DNA from: Tricholomella constricta
Lineage: Eukaryota; Basidiomycota; Agaricomycetes; Agaricales; Lyophyllaceae
Direction: 5' to 3'
Length of the DNA stretch: 64,000 nt
Assembly (NCBI GenBank): GCA_013368375.1
Contig: JAACJP010000008.1
Location: 806,001-870,000 of the forward strand
Of this stretch, positions 48,301 to 59,349 are shown one piece after another; the first letter of the stretch is position 1; each line of letters starts with the position of its first letter. A model generated the notes under the pieces. That model did not search any database and had not been told where the DNA came from. It saw nothing but the letters and a program-made list of their open reading frames with translations. The translations under genes were made by a program, and so were the position numbers.

Positions 48301-48868
48301 CATGACCCTGTTCAGAATCGCTGGTAACGATGTTTTCCTTCTCGTGTTGTAGAAGGTCCGTGGCACGCGACAACCGAGCCAACGGCCGCTGCTTGTTGCT
48401 TTCCTCCATTGTCACGCGTCGTGGCAGAGGTCGTGCTTTGTTGTTCGATAGCGCTGGCCCCGATGCGACGCGTTGAAATGAGCGCGGCGGTTGGGCGTCA
48501 GACTGAGGGGCTGCGGCGGTAGAAACGAGGACTGGATAAGCACTTTCTGACCGTGATAGTGATGATCGTCTGGCTACTGGAGGCGGCGAAGGCTTCAGTG
48601 GGGGATCTAGTGCTTGGGGAAGATTGTCTTGCGGTGTGGGCGGCGACGAGGTATTGGACTTTGACGATGAGCCTTTGGAAAGCCTTACGTAGTTACCCTC
48701 ATTATCGAAGACATAGTCAAAAGAGAGGTCGTCAATGATAGACGAGTCGTCTGAAGGCGGGGTTGCAGAGGACAGGCGCGGCTTGAGGTCGACGGGAGTG
48801 CGAGGCGGGGACGTAGAGGAAGGCGTGGAGAATAACCTAGGAGACATGGATGGCGACGTGGACGACAT
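45338..48868 (-). CDS. MPS1: Spindle checkpoint kinase Mps1 (TTK family)
   Basis: Mps1 phosphorylates kinetochore proteins to activate the spindle assembly checkpoint and helps duplicate spindle poles. The kinase domain starts [20 protein letters not shown] and has [13 protein letters not shown]. The catalytic loop is [17 protein letters not shown], with Ser replacing Arg in HRD as is usual for Mps1. [20 protein letters not shown] carries DFG, and [12 protein letters not shown] follows. The APE-like SPE and [20 protein letters not shown] are typical. The C-terminus continues [17 protein letters not shown] and ends [10 protein letters not shown] after a small last intron. The roughly 700-residue N-terminus is disordered, with Pro/Ser-rich repeats (RVSPPG, RISPPG), a Gln tract (EQQQQQQYM) and a KEN box ([11 protein letters not shown]) at 48332-48340. 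Start chosen at 48868 ([13 protein letters not shown]). Confidence 0.93.
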
Positions 48869-49145
48869 GGAAGACAGCGAAGAGAGCAATGAACACAGCG
48901 AGCAGAGCGAAGACAAAACACAACCGTCAATTTCTCAAATCTGGACGGAAACGAACACGCTGCAGCTGAGACCCGGGCCACCCCTACCTTTAGAACCGTC
49001 CTATTGGCTGTCGGAGTTAGCCGGCCGGGGTCCTCGACACGATGCGCGAAACGCGGTCACGAGATTTAACACCACGGCGACTGCGTGTCCGTCTCTCCGA
49101 TCATTCCGTTCATAGAGTCCGTGGTATACTTTACAACTTCAAGAT

Positions 49146-50681
<1,536 letters not shown>

Positions 50682-51012
50682 TCTCGATGGGGCAGACGCG
50701 GATAAGAGTCGAATTCGGGGGTCGTTGGCTCTTCGGACCCTGATGTATTTGGCTGGGAGTGCGGGAGATAGATGGAGAGCGCTGGAGGTGTTGACTTGAC
50801 GAAGGAGAGTCGGTTGAAGTCTATGGAGAGCTGCCCTGGATGACAGGAATGAAGGCGATGAGGTTTTCAAAGTGCAAAGCATAATTATAAGAGGGGCGGG
50901 CCATAACGCGTACAGTTGCCGGATCCGTGTTCGGTGTGATTTTCTCTCGACGATCATGTGAGCACGTCGGGCCAACGATCACGAGGGCGTTGATTATCGT
51001 TCGGATTAAAAG

Positions 51013-51159
51013 GTGAACGTGGAATAAGAACCTGAAAAGTGAACAGGAAGCTGAACAGACGAAAATCGAGCGGAGTTCAGGTTATTTTTGTTTGTTCACA
51101 TTTCATTCCGAGTTGTTCACTTTCTACTTCTACATATTTTGTTGGCGCGCCGAGTTCAC
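51013..51159. repeat. Left subterminal GTTCA/TGAAC motif array
   Basis: Seven GTTCA or TGAAC motifs occur in 147 bp at 51014, 51040, 51052, 51075, 51094, 51115 and 51154. The first three read TGAAC, the last four GTTCA, so the array is arranged as an inverted cluster. Such subterminal repeats are usual transposase-binding sites in large DNA transposons. Confidence 0.6.
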
Positions 51160-51322
51160 GTCCTGAGTCCACATAGTGCCACAACGCGCTCATATTTCCG
51201 TCAGTGATCAACGCGGCCAAGTGGCCACCACCGATGCCACTGATCTCAATCACCCTTTGTCCGGCCAGGAATGGGCCAAGTCCCCTTCCATCCGTCCTGG
51301 GCCACCTCCCATTGTCTGTCTT

Positions 51323-51336
51323 TTATATATATATAC
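51323..51336 (+). promoter_or_regulatory. TATA box of the transposase gene
   Basis: An uninterrupted TATATATATATAC run lies about 40-50 bp upstream of the ATG at 51375, a position that fits a core promoter. Confidence 0.5.
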
Positions 51337-51374
51337 CCTCTGAATGATCATCCACGTTCCTTCTCTCCTTTCTG

Positions 51375-53551
51375 ATGCCCCAGACTCCCGCACACGCGAG
51401 CGCGATGCTCAATCTCTCAGATCTCCACAAGCGTCTATCCTCCTACGGAGACCTGCAAGAGGCTATCACCTTGGCTGACCTGGACTACTTTCTGCGCCTT
51501 GTTCAGCATTTCAAACAGGAAATTCGGCTTCATGTCCCTCCTAGAAGTACGGTTACTGGGCCGCCACACCGACTACCGACATACATACATTGTCTCTTCA
51601 AGCACTGCTTAGGCACAGACGACGTCACGATCATGCAGCTTTGGAGTGCTGTCAAGAATTTGGTATGGGCTGCTTCCGATGAGTCACCTTCAACTTTGTC
51701 CCGAGATGAGCAACGCGAGGTGTATCTCTATGGGATGAAGCCCCAACTACCCCAGGAGAAACTAGGTACGCATTACTCCAATGATCTAAGCCCCTACAGT
51801 AAATTCTAATGATATAACGACCAATCACGCAGCGGCCTCAATGTTCTATCCTCCGGTATCAAAATGCGAGTATTGTGACTCTCATTTACGTCTCAGTACT
51901 CTGTCCCGCTACGAAGTGACATTCTACACCCTACACGATGGCGCACGTCGTGCCCTTAGCTCATCTTTTGCATGCCATTGTAAGTTCTTCCTTAATCATT
52001 AGCGCTTTTTTTGACTAATGCTATTTTTTTTTAGCTTGCAAGGTTAGATACTACCACAACTACTACTCGGACGGCCGTCTTCGCCACTACTATCACTCAT
52101 CCTCTGTCCCGCCCATCATCCTCATTGAAGAACACGTATACATTGATTCCCAACTTTGCGAGTTCTTCACTAATCTTTCTTTATTTGCGTGGGTCTCGGC
52201 ACAAAACTCTGCGAACATCTACAACCATACTCTTTCCAAATTCTCTGATCCCTCGACACTCTCTGAAGCCTCCGAACGACCCAGTAACCCCATCACATCT
52301 GAACAAGTGTCGCGTGGCTTTGTCCTCAATGCGTTGCTGCGCGATTGTGCAGAAAGCGCGTCGTCTTTGATCTTGCCGGACATTGGTGATAACGATGAAA
52401 GGTTGAAGCAAGTAATGGAACTTCGGAACTCTAGGATTATTGCTCATGGTCAGGCTGAGCGGATGCATGCCTGCGATGTCTGTGAGAAATTTATTCGAGG
52501 ACCAACTGGTGACTTACGTGAGTATCACAATTGACTGAGTGATTTGATTTTAATTTCTTTGCTAGGCTCCTTGCGCGCTGCCACCATGGACGGTACTGGT
52601 CTGGGTCGTCCGTGTTGCAAAGAGCACAACTGTCCCCATCCTCTCGTCAAGCATCGCGCACATTTTTGTGCTATACATGACCACAAGAAGGCCGTATGTG
52701 TCGTCACTGACTGCCACGCGGCCTCCCAGTCTGGCTTTCGAACGTGTTCCCAGCCCGATCATCGACAGATAGAACTACGTCGTAATGAGAGAGGAAAGGC
52801 CTTCTTCCAGCTCAAACAGCGACTGCACAAAATCCAGACATCGCAAATTTCGGACGCGTTGGGCCCAACTTCCGAATTGGACGATGACGACGAACCAGAC
52901 GACGAGTTATATTCTGACATTCGCAAATCTGATGCGGGCAACAAACAGCCCAAGGCTCGATTTGAGCGCCGCAAAACACACAACGAACAGCTTCTAGTTG
53001 CTTGCTGTGGCACGATTCTAGCTCGGGGTACCATGTTTGGTGCCGAGTCCATTTCTGGTGTCAAGGTGAGCGTGGTCATTATTTACGTCCGTTGATATTC
53101 CTTATGGTATCACTAGGATTTCCTCAAATCTAGCTATCCTGTCCAACTCGATTTGCCCGACGTTATTTTCTACGACAATAATTGCCATCTTCAATCGCAC
53201 CTTCAAGCTCAGAAGGACGACTACTTTTGTTATGTCATCCTGCCTGTCGACGTATTTCACTTTAAAAGCAAGCACAAGGAGTCGGACAAGTTCTGTCAAA
53301 AGCATTGCAATCCTGCGCTATGGGAAGAACTGGCAGATGAGGAGGGTAACTGGGTATTTAACTCGTCTATTGCCGAACAGGTAAATGTTTGGATTGGCGG
53401 TTACCGTTCTATCGTTCGCGACATGCTTGCACATCGCTACGACTTCTTCCTTGATGAGATGATCAAACGAAGGAACGCGCTTGTTATCAAGAAACTCTGG
53501 GACACGGGAAATTGTCCTTACCGCATCCCTTCTGCCGCCGCGGTGTATTAG
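51375..53551 (+). CDS. KDZ-family transposase (CxC5/CxC6 domains)
   Basis: KDZ (Kyakuja-Dileera-Zisupton) proteins are DDE-type transposases expanded in Agaricomycetes. The N-terminus (LNLSDLHKRLSSYGDLQEAI) leads into a CxC5-type Cys cluster: SKCEYCDSHL, then CHCKVRYYHNYYSDGRLRHY. A CxC6-type cluster follows, MDGTGLGRPCCKEHNCPHPL and RAHFCAIHDHKKAVCVVTDC. The catalytic C-terminus has VIFYDNNCHLQSHLQAQ (Asp), VFHFKSKHKESDKFCQKHCN and NSSIAEQVNVWIGGYRSIVR (Glu), ending PSAAAVY. Introns are at about 51765, 51980, 52517 and 53065. No internal stop was found in the joined exons, so the enzyme may be intact. The start is the ATG at 51375. Confidence 0.87.
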
Positions 53552-53933
53552 TTTACTTATCATGTTTCCTCTGTGTAATGAGTTTATTTACTTGACTTGG
53601 AATGTATTGGACTTTTGAAAAATTGGAACGGTTTGTGTTCGAGTTACTTTCCATTTGGCCAAGTTCCCACAGACCTTGTCCTCAGTACCACCCACCACCA
53701 ACAACTCTCTGGAGCTCGTTGAAGTTACTCATGCAAGCCCTACACCTTCGGTAAGGCCTAATTGTATTCTTCACCTGAATTTGATTTTTTCGCAGACGGC
53801 AGATGGTCTATGCTCTCTGCACTCATGGCAAATTTTTAGCAAGTTTCGAGTAGTTTTGCGCATCTCTCTTGTCTGGTCCAGCGTACATCTCTAAGCGGCA
53901 AAGGACAAGAACGTGGGAGGGATTGTCTTCACC
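53552..53933. other. Internal transposon sequence, possible captured promoter
   Basis: Lies between the transposase stop and the captured reductase start. No domain recognised; it may include the 5' flank of the captured gene. Confidence 0.35.
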
Positions 53934-54557
53934 ATGCGTGGGCCTGCCCATCTTGGATGTCTTTTCGTCCTCGGAGCAGGTATCATGATGCTTTTGTACG
54001 TCCTTCATTCATCTCCATCTCCTCCTCCGTGCTTAATCAACTCCACAGTGCCGGTTAGCACACCAAGCATTACACCAAAAGAGCGCTCTGACACCAGCGC
54101 ACTCGCACAGGTTTCCCGATCCTCACACATTTCCTCTCCACGATTTAGACGACCTTCAACCTTGGCAGCATCAACGCAACCAGCCAAATTGCTGACAACC
54201 CCACCTCAATCATCCCCCGGTCCCCCCACACCGCGTCCCAGTCCCAGTTCCACGATCTCCAGGTCTTTCTCCAGTACCACATCCTCCGCCATGCCTCCCA
54301 TCTTTGATAAGCCCACCGTCGACAAATACGACTACATTCTCATCGGAGGAGGTAGTGGTGGATCTGCATCTTCGGTATGTACAATCTGCTGGGCTCATGG
54401 CGGAAATGCCTCCTTATCAGCACCGAGCAGCTCTCTATGGCAAGAAAGTTGCCGTCGTGGAAGTCGACCCATATCTCGGTGGGACTTGTGTCAACGTCGG
54501 TGAGTGAAGATAAAATATATACCTCATGTCCCTCGCTGACTACGATCGTGAATTAGT
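53934..54557 (+). pseudogene. Captured 5' fragment of a glutathione reductase gene
   Basis: The reading frame from 53934 gives a hydrophobic, Ser-rich leader, a second Met (MPPIFDKPTV) and then KYDYILIGGGSGGSASS, the FAD-binding GxGxxG of glutathione reductase. A clean GTATGT...CAG intron (54375-54420) leads to HRAALYGKKVAVVEVDPYLG and GTCVNVG. This ends in a GTGAGT donor at 54500. The redox site CVNVGC needs the next exon for its second Cys, and that exon is absent: just after the intron-like TGAATTAG (about 54557) the sequence switches to an unrelated gene on the other strand. Long form with leader and short form with MPPIF would match mitochondrial and cytosolic isoforms. It cannot make a working enzyme. 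Confidence 0.82.
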
Positions 54558-55159
54558 TTGGGGGAGAGGTTGGAGACTTGCAGTAAAGTCGTGGAGGATA
54601 AGTATTTGCGCGTCGATATGAGCTGTGGCGTACTGCAGGGAAAGCGTGTCGTGAGCTGAAGTACGGCATTTGCATTCTGAAAATGACGTACCTGCAGCCA
54701 TCGAAGGCAGTATTTTGGGCGGTGCATACTCTCTTCGCTCAGTGCTGCACTAAGACCACCGGCTTCGAGTAGGACCGCCTGCCATCGGCTCCGCTGAGCC
54801 ACTTGGCGTTCTTCAGTCTGTGTCGAAGAAGACGACGAAGATGATGTTAACTCTGGCGGAGGTGGTGGAGGCCCAACGAACGGGCTGTTTGCTTGAATCC
54901 AGCTTTTTTCCTTACCCCTCCAACCCTTCTCGAGCGCTAGGTTGTCCATTTCCTTCTCCTTCGGTGGCGTGGAATCCTCGGGAGTATTGTCTATCGCAGA
55001 CCCTTCCGATCCCTCAGGCTTTAGCTTGACCTTCGGTTGACCGGGGACTTGTGATTCAGGTGGACAGGTTTCGCTCGCACTTGTTAGCATTCGCCGACTC
55101 GTACTTGGGGATGTGGCAAGAGTATTTTCGCCAGAGGATGGTCGGCGATACCTGTCAAG
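54557..55159 (-). pseudogene. Captured internal fragment of an Opi1-type transcription regulator
   Basis: Read on the minus strand, the exon from 55159 gives LDRYRRPSSGENTLATSPS and RRMLTSASETCPPESQ. After a charged linker comes SRWQAVLLEAGGLSAALSEE then MHRPKYCLRWLQ. After an intron (GTACGT donor near 54692) YATAHIDAQILILHDFTASL and QPLPQ follow. This is the core of fungal Opi1, the repressor of phospholipid synthesis genes. The original start and the 3' end of the gene are both missing. The 3' edge abuts the reductase fragment at about 54557 in opposite orientation, so a junction between two different genes is visible. The intron structure is kept, so capture was at the DNA level. Confidence 0.8.
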
Positions 55160-56091
55160 CTGCAATAAATACATAATTGATTGCCATGCCCTCGCCCTCG
55201 CTTTGCATACCCCAGCCTATCCCCTCCGTGCTGCGACACACCCAAGGAGGCGTACACCAAGAAGTCGTACCATAACCCAACAGATGAGTTCAACCTTGGA
55301 CGGCAGGATGTTTTATTCCAGCGACGATCCGTATTACGAGGCGGTGGATCTGCTTTTTTCTTTGACTACTACACGATAGCATCCGTTTCATTTTCACATA
55401 GTTCATGTAGGAGAAGTAGTGACGCATATACATCGCTCTATCTTAGAGCTCTATTTTTAGACGATGAGGCTGCCCTAAACTAACCCGTCGTATATAATCT
55501 GCTACCACACCTGCCAACACTTTCCCTCCTGACGCGCACGAACCAGCCTCTACAGTGGGAGCTACTGGCCGTGTTACCCAGCGGACTCAGAGCCCTGGTA
55601 ACCAGAGTGCGACGTCAATCCCTACCTTGATCTTACCTCAATCCAAACTTTCTTACATTTACTTGGACACCTGGCGAGCGAGCCTCGAGGACAATGTGGC
55701 GATGACGTGGGCAGCTGGCGTAATAATAACGCCGACTTGCTCCTGTGTGGAGCAAAAAATTGTTACTCGTGGCCTTTGACGGGTGCCGTGTTTGCAAAAC
55801 AATGCTGAACAGAGAAACTGACCGTTACACGCTATAGCCATTCCGCCATTTCTCAACATTCTGCACATACTGTTACTGTGGCCAGCACCGTGCAATTTGC
55901 AGTGCTGACCTCTCCGGATACTATCTGATCCTGCATGGACGCTATCCGACAGGTACTTATTACTTATTCCTATGTTCGACCGTATGCTTTCAATTTTTTT
56001 TGCTGATCCGCTTCTACAGTCCCACAGCGTACCGCTGTCCTCGCGCTCCCCGTCGACCCTCACAAAAGATGATATCGAGATCGTCATTCAG
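55160..56091. other. Internal transposon sequence of unknown origin
   Basis: Between two captured fragments. The 5' part may include more intron or exon of the Opi1-type gene. The remainder has short frames on both strands and no recognisable domain. Confidence 0.35.
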
Positions 56092-56440
56092 ATGGCTACC
56101 TCCTCTCATGCCTCACCTGACGGATGCTCAGGCCCACTCAAGGACACACGCACCCAGCTCTTTGTAGGAAACGTGAGTCCCTCCCCCATCTCCTAACAAC
56201 CCGTCTAACCATCCCTCCTCCTTCAGCTCCCCTACCGCGTCCGCTGGCAAGACCTCAAGGATTTTTTCCCGCCGCGCAGGCACCGTCCTATGCGCCGATG
56301 TGCCAGACAAACGATCTTGTGGCGTCCTTCTAGCCACTGCAGAAGACGCGGGGCGGGCGATAGATCTTTTCAACGGCTACTCTTGGCAAACCCCATCCTC
56401 GAAGTCAGGCAGGATCGCCTGTTGTGGCCCTATTCTTACG
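56092..56440 (+). pseudogene. Captured, frameshifted RRM-domain gene fragment
   Basis: Starting at 56092, the frame reads to TRTQLFVGN (RNP2-like). A GTGAGT intron ends in CTTCAG, then LPYRVRWQDLKDFF. After an extra C in a C-run near 56270 the match continues in another frame: RAGTVLCADV, then GVLLATAEDAGRAIDLFNGY (RNP1 to helix 2). A second shift is needed near 56390 to reach ILEVRQDRL. The order is that of one RRM domain, about 85 residues, so this is a decayed copy. At least two frameshifts remove any full-length product. Confidence 0.7.
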
Positions 56441-56813
56441 ACTCCTGCGCTTCTGATACCCTGCTGCCTCAAGCCTCGACAAGAGCTCAGCAGAGCCCGA
56501 GGAGGAGAACACCATCAGATCTTTCTCTGTCTTGCCTGACTCGAGGTACTCGGAATACGAATGCGGGTAAATAATTTGGTCCAGAAGCAGAGCAGCAGTA
56601 GCTGCCCAACAACTGGTGATCCATCTTCCAAGGTACGCATACCCTCCTGCACTTATGTTTCGACTTTGGTGGAGCAACACTGATAGGTTTCAAATCCGTC
56701 GCTTCAGGATTTTCATCAGGAACCGGAACTTCTCAAGGTCCTGGGGGATTGAGGAGTATAATGTAGCATAATTATCATATAGGCATAAATCATAATGGTA
56801 GTTAATACATAAA

Positions 56814-58903
56814 TCAATTGCTCTCGTCGTCGTCGTCTTCAACGACAATCACCTCAGGTAAAATTTGAATTGCCAACTTCTCTTCCTTTGGTTCTGTCTT
56901 TACTGCTGCTAGCCGCGAAGCGCTCTTTGACTTCGACCCTCCTCTACCCTTCCGAGGTAAGTTGTTACGCCCACCATGTCGTGTCAGCACCTCACGGGAG
57001 AACTTTTTCCACAGTCCTTGATCCGTAAAGCCTGCAGCAATAAATCGTGTTCGTTCCTCATTGGATGCGGCCTCCCAGAGAGCAGAATGTGCATAGAAGG
57101 ACGTCTTGGGCCATTTCGCAGAAGGGAAGGCCATTTCGAATCGTGTCTTTACATCAGCGGACTCGGAGCGGATGGTTTCCATCTTGCTGAAGCCCTCGGC
57201 CATGGACCTGACATACTTCAAAGGCCACAGTCCATGCTTCGATGCCGGTGCATCAGCGAGGTTATCGTTTGTGAGATCGATGATGTCAGAGTTAGCACAT
57301 TGAACAGCGCTAGGTGCCTGAGAGAGTGGGATAGAGCTCGGTGGTTGTTGGACTGCCTGATTTACAGGAGGTGGGGTTTTCAATGCCTCTCGAGTTGTCG
57401 ATGGAATGGGATTGAAGGGGGTTACGGATAATCGGAGGGGTGAGACAGCTCGCAGCGAAGGGCCACCACGGGAGGGTGTTTGTGGTTCGAGTACTTCGAG
57501 AGTAGGACGGGCACGAACATGGCGAGGGCTGTCAACAATCTCCAATGTATCAAATGCACGTTTGCGCGACTTGACCTGACCAGTCATCTTATCCACAGCT
57601 TCTTTCATCCCTGTCCCATGCAATACACCACGTACACGATAGAGCAAGACCTCATGATCCGTGATAGTGCGCATCGTCAAAATTTCGTGGTTAATCCATT
57701 TTGTCATCGATTTCGAGGGATCAAAGGTTTCGATGAGAGTTGTGTCGCTGATGTCGAGTGCAGCCTGAATGGCTTTTGAGCATTTTGCAAGTGTGAAAAG
57801 GGGATAAGTTGAACAGGGGACATTGTAGATGTCGGGCTCCTCATTGTCCTATCACAAATTAAATCAGCAACATTGGAAAATAGAATAGATTTGATGACAT
57901 ACCTCTTTCCAATAGTGAATGGTCACATTTCGCTTTAACTCTTCCTCAGCAGCTTTCTTTTCAATCAAGCGGTCGGTATTTGTTCTCCAATCACGTCGCA
58001 TCTCATCCCTGAAGTCATAATGGTCCGGTCGCAGAGGCTTGGTTGGATTATAATAGCCGCGAGCATCAGATTCGGGAATGGGAAGCAGGTCGCCATTAAT
58101 TATGAGGCCTCCAGAAGACATGGCCTGAGTAGAGCCAGCAGGTGCATGTCGGGCTTGCTTGCAAGGTTGACCTCCTTGAAGTTGATGTTGAAGACAGCAC
58201 GGCTTACAAAAAGAATAGGTGCAAGTTGTACAAGGTCGGACATCCCTCTTCTTCGACGGATCATGGCAGAGTGGGCCATTACAGACAGTTTTGGCTGCCC
58301 CATTGACAATAATTACACGAGTGGGAGAGGTTGGTGGCCCAGAAACCGGATCGGTCTGCGATTGATCGTGATCATTTGCTGATACCCGAAGATCAGTAGC
58401 ATCTGGACTAGATATTATGGTCCCGTTGGGTGATGATGGGGACTGTGGTGGTTTGTCCTCGACTCCAAGACTATCCGAAGTAGTGTCTACAGCCGTAGGA
58501 GGACCGACAGTAGATCCAGAAGGAAGAACAGCAGTGGAGCACAAGTTAGGCACTTTAGGCTTTGGGATTCGGATCAGAAGTCGTTCGCGAGGAAGGATTT
58601 TCACAGGTGTCATTGGTAGTGACAACAGATCATGCAGTGACAAGTTTGGAAGACTGTTGATTGGTGTCGGATCGATATCAGTTGTAGGGAGGTCCGGCCT
58701 CCACTTGATAAAGTGTGATAGATGTGCCGGAGCAGTGCACTTGATGTAAATAATAGAATCAGAGATCTGTGAGGTCCCAGATAGCAAGAAACACGTACAC
58801 ATTCATACCAGTACCCTCGATTAGTAGAGTCCTTAGTTCCACGGCAGACACGAGTAGTAACATTGGCTTTGCAGCCTTGAGTGGGGCAAAATTTCGAAAT
58901 CAT
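56814..58903 (-). CDS. Transposon companion protein, Cys/His-rich with SUMO-interacting-like motifs
   Basis: The first exon (start 58903) is MISKFCPTQGCKANVTTRVC with RGYWYEC, a Cys-rich zinc-binding pattern. After an intron comes CTAPAHLSHFIKWRPDLP. The central part has a second cluster: VCNGPLCHDPSKKRDVRPCT, TCTYSFCKPCCLQHQ and QPCKQARH. The C-terminal half contains LWPLKYVRSMAEGFSKMETI and KTSFYAHSALWEAASNEERT. Two motifs look like SUMO-interacting motifs: DIIDLTNDN near 57280, and the C-terminal VIVVEDDDDESN. It is divergently oriented to the transposase, inside the same element, so it likely serves the transposon. I recognise no named family. Introns are at about 58750-58797 and 57850-57903. 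Confidence 0.68.
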
Positions 58904-58977
58904 TGAGCTGCAGAGATGACAGTGACAGTAACAAGGCGAGGATGGGGAGTGAGTGAGCGAGGACTTGGGTGGTGCTG

Positions 58978-58986
58978 TTTATATAC
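58978..58986 (-). promoter_or_regulatory. TATA box of the companion gene
   Basis: On the minus strand the sequence GTATATAAA lies about 75 bp upstream of the ATG at 58903. The mirrored TATA box of the transposase suggests two strong, outward-placed element promoters. Confidence 0.5.
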
Positions 58987-59060
58987 CCTATGGGATGGCC
59001 ACTGGCCATGAACTCAGAACAATGTGTATAATGATGTACATGAATGAGCGGTGCTGCGGC

Positions 59061-59140
59061 CATGGCCAAGGCGCAACACCTGGCCAAACCGACGCGATGC
59101 CATGGCCAAGGCACAACACCTGGCCAAACCGACGCGATGC
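59061..59140. repeat. Two tandem copies of a 40-bp repeat
   Basis: CATGGCCAAGGCGCAACACC plus TGGCCAAACCGACGCGATGC occurs at 59061-59100 and again at 59101-59140 with one change (G to A at 59113). Confidence 0.9.
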
Positions 59141-59210
59141 GATGAGAGCGTGACTCACACACACACATCACGTGGAATCAACAGTGGACGGGCGAAAAAC
59201 ATTTGTGTGG

Positions 59211-59348
59211 GTTCACATTGCAAATTTATCTGAGTCCACTTTTTTGGGTGTTTACCTTTTTAATTTTGCGGTGAGTTCACCTTAATATGGTGGAGTTCAA
59301 TTTCCTGTTCCAAAGTTCACATTATTTTGTTCAGAAACATATCTGAAC
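59211..59348. repeat. Right subterminal GTTCA/TGAAC motif array
   Basis: Six motifs occur in 138 bp at 59211, 59275, 59295, 59315, 59329 and 59344. The first five read GTTCA and the outermost TGAAC. The reverse complement resembles the left end, for example GAACAGGAA-NN-TGAAC on both sides. Confidence 0.6.
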
Positions 59349-59349
59349 G

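Larger units (their letters stand above)
50998..59349. mobile_element. Composite KDZ-class DNA transposon carrying host gene fragments
   Basis: The element spans a transposase gene (+, 51375), a Cys-rich companion gene (-, 58903) and 3.2 kb of broken host genes between them. Both ends carry clusters of GTTCA or TGAAC motifs (seven at 51013-51159, six at 59211-59348). The outermost sequence CGTTCGGAT at 50998-51006 and the reverse complement of 59341-59349 (CGTTCAGAT) match at eight of nine bases, each followed at the same spacing by TGAAC. The flanks TTGATTAT (left) and TTTATTCT (right) agree at six of eight bases, which could be an aged 8-bp target duplication. Boundaries are inferred. Confidence 0.65.

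Noticed and set aside
41549..48868. Idea that polo-box protein and MPS1 form a functional mitosis cluster
   Set aside because: Only two adjacent genes; borealin and CDC123 are 14-18 kb or more away, and housekeeping genes lie between. Chance adjacency is enough.
50682..51012. Possible first exon of the nitronate monooxygenase starting at 50882
   Set aside because: The frame is open, but the family normally starts at the M-x-TPLT block used here; kept only as an alternative.
55659..56087. Minus-strand 142-codon frame inside the transposon
   Set aside because: Its product is not recognisable and it overlaps the start of the RRM fragment on the other strand.
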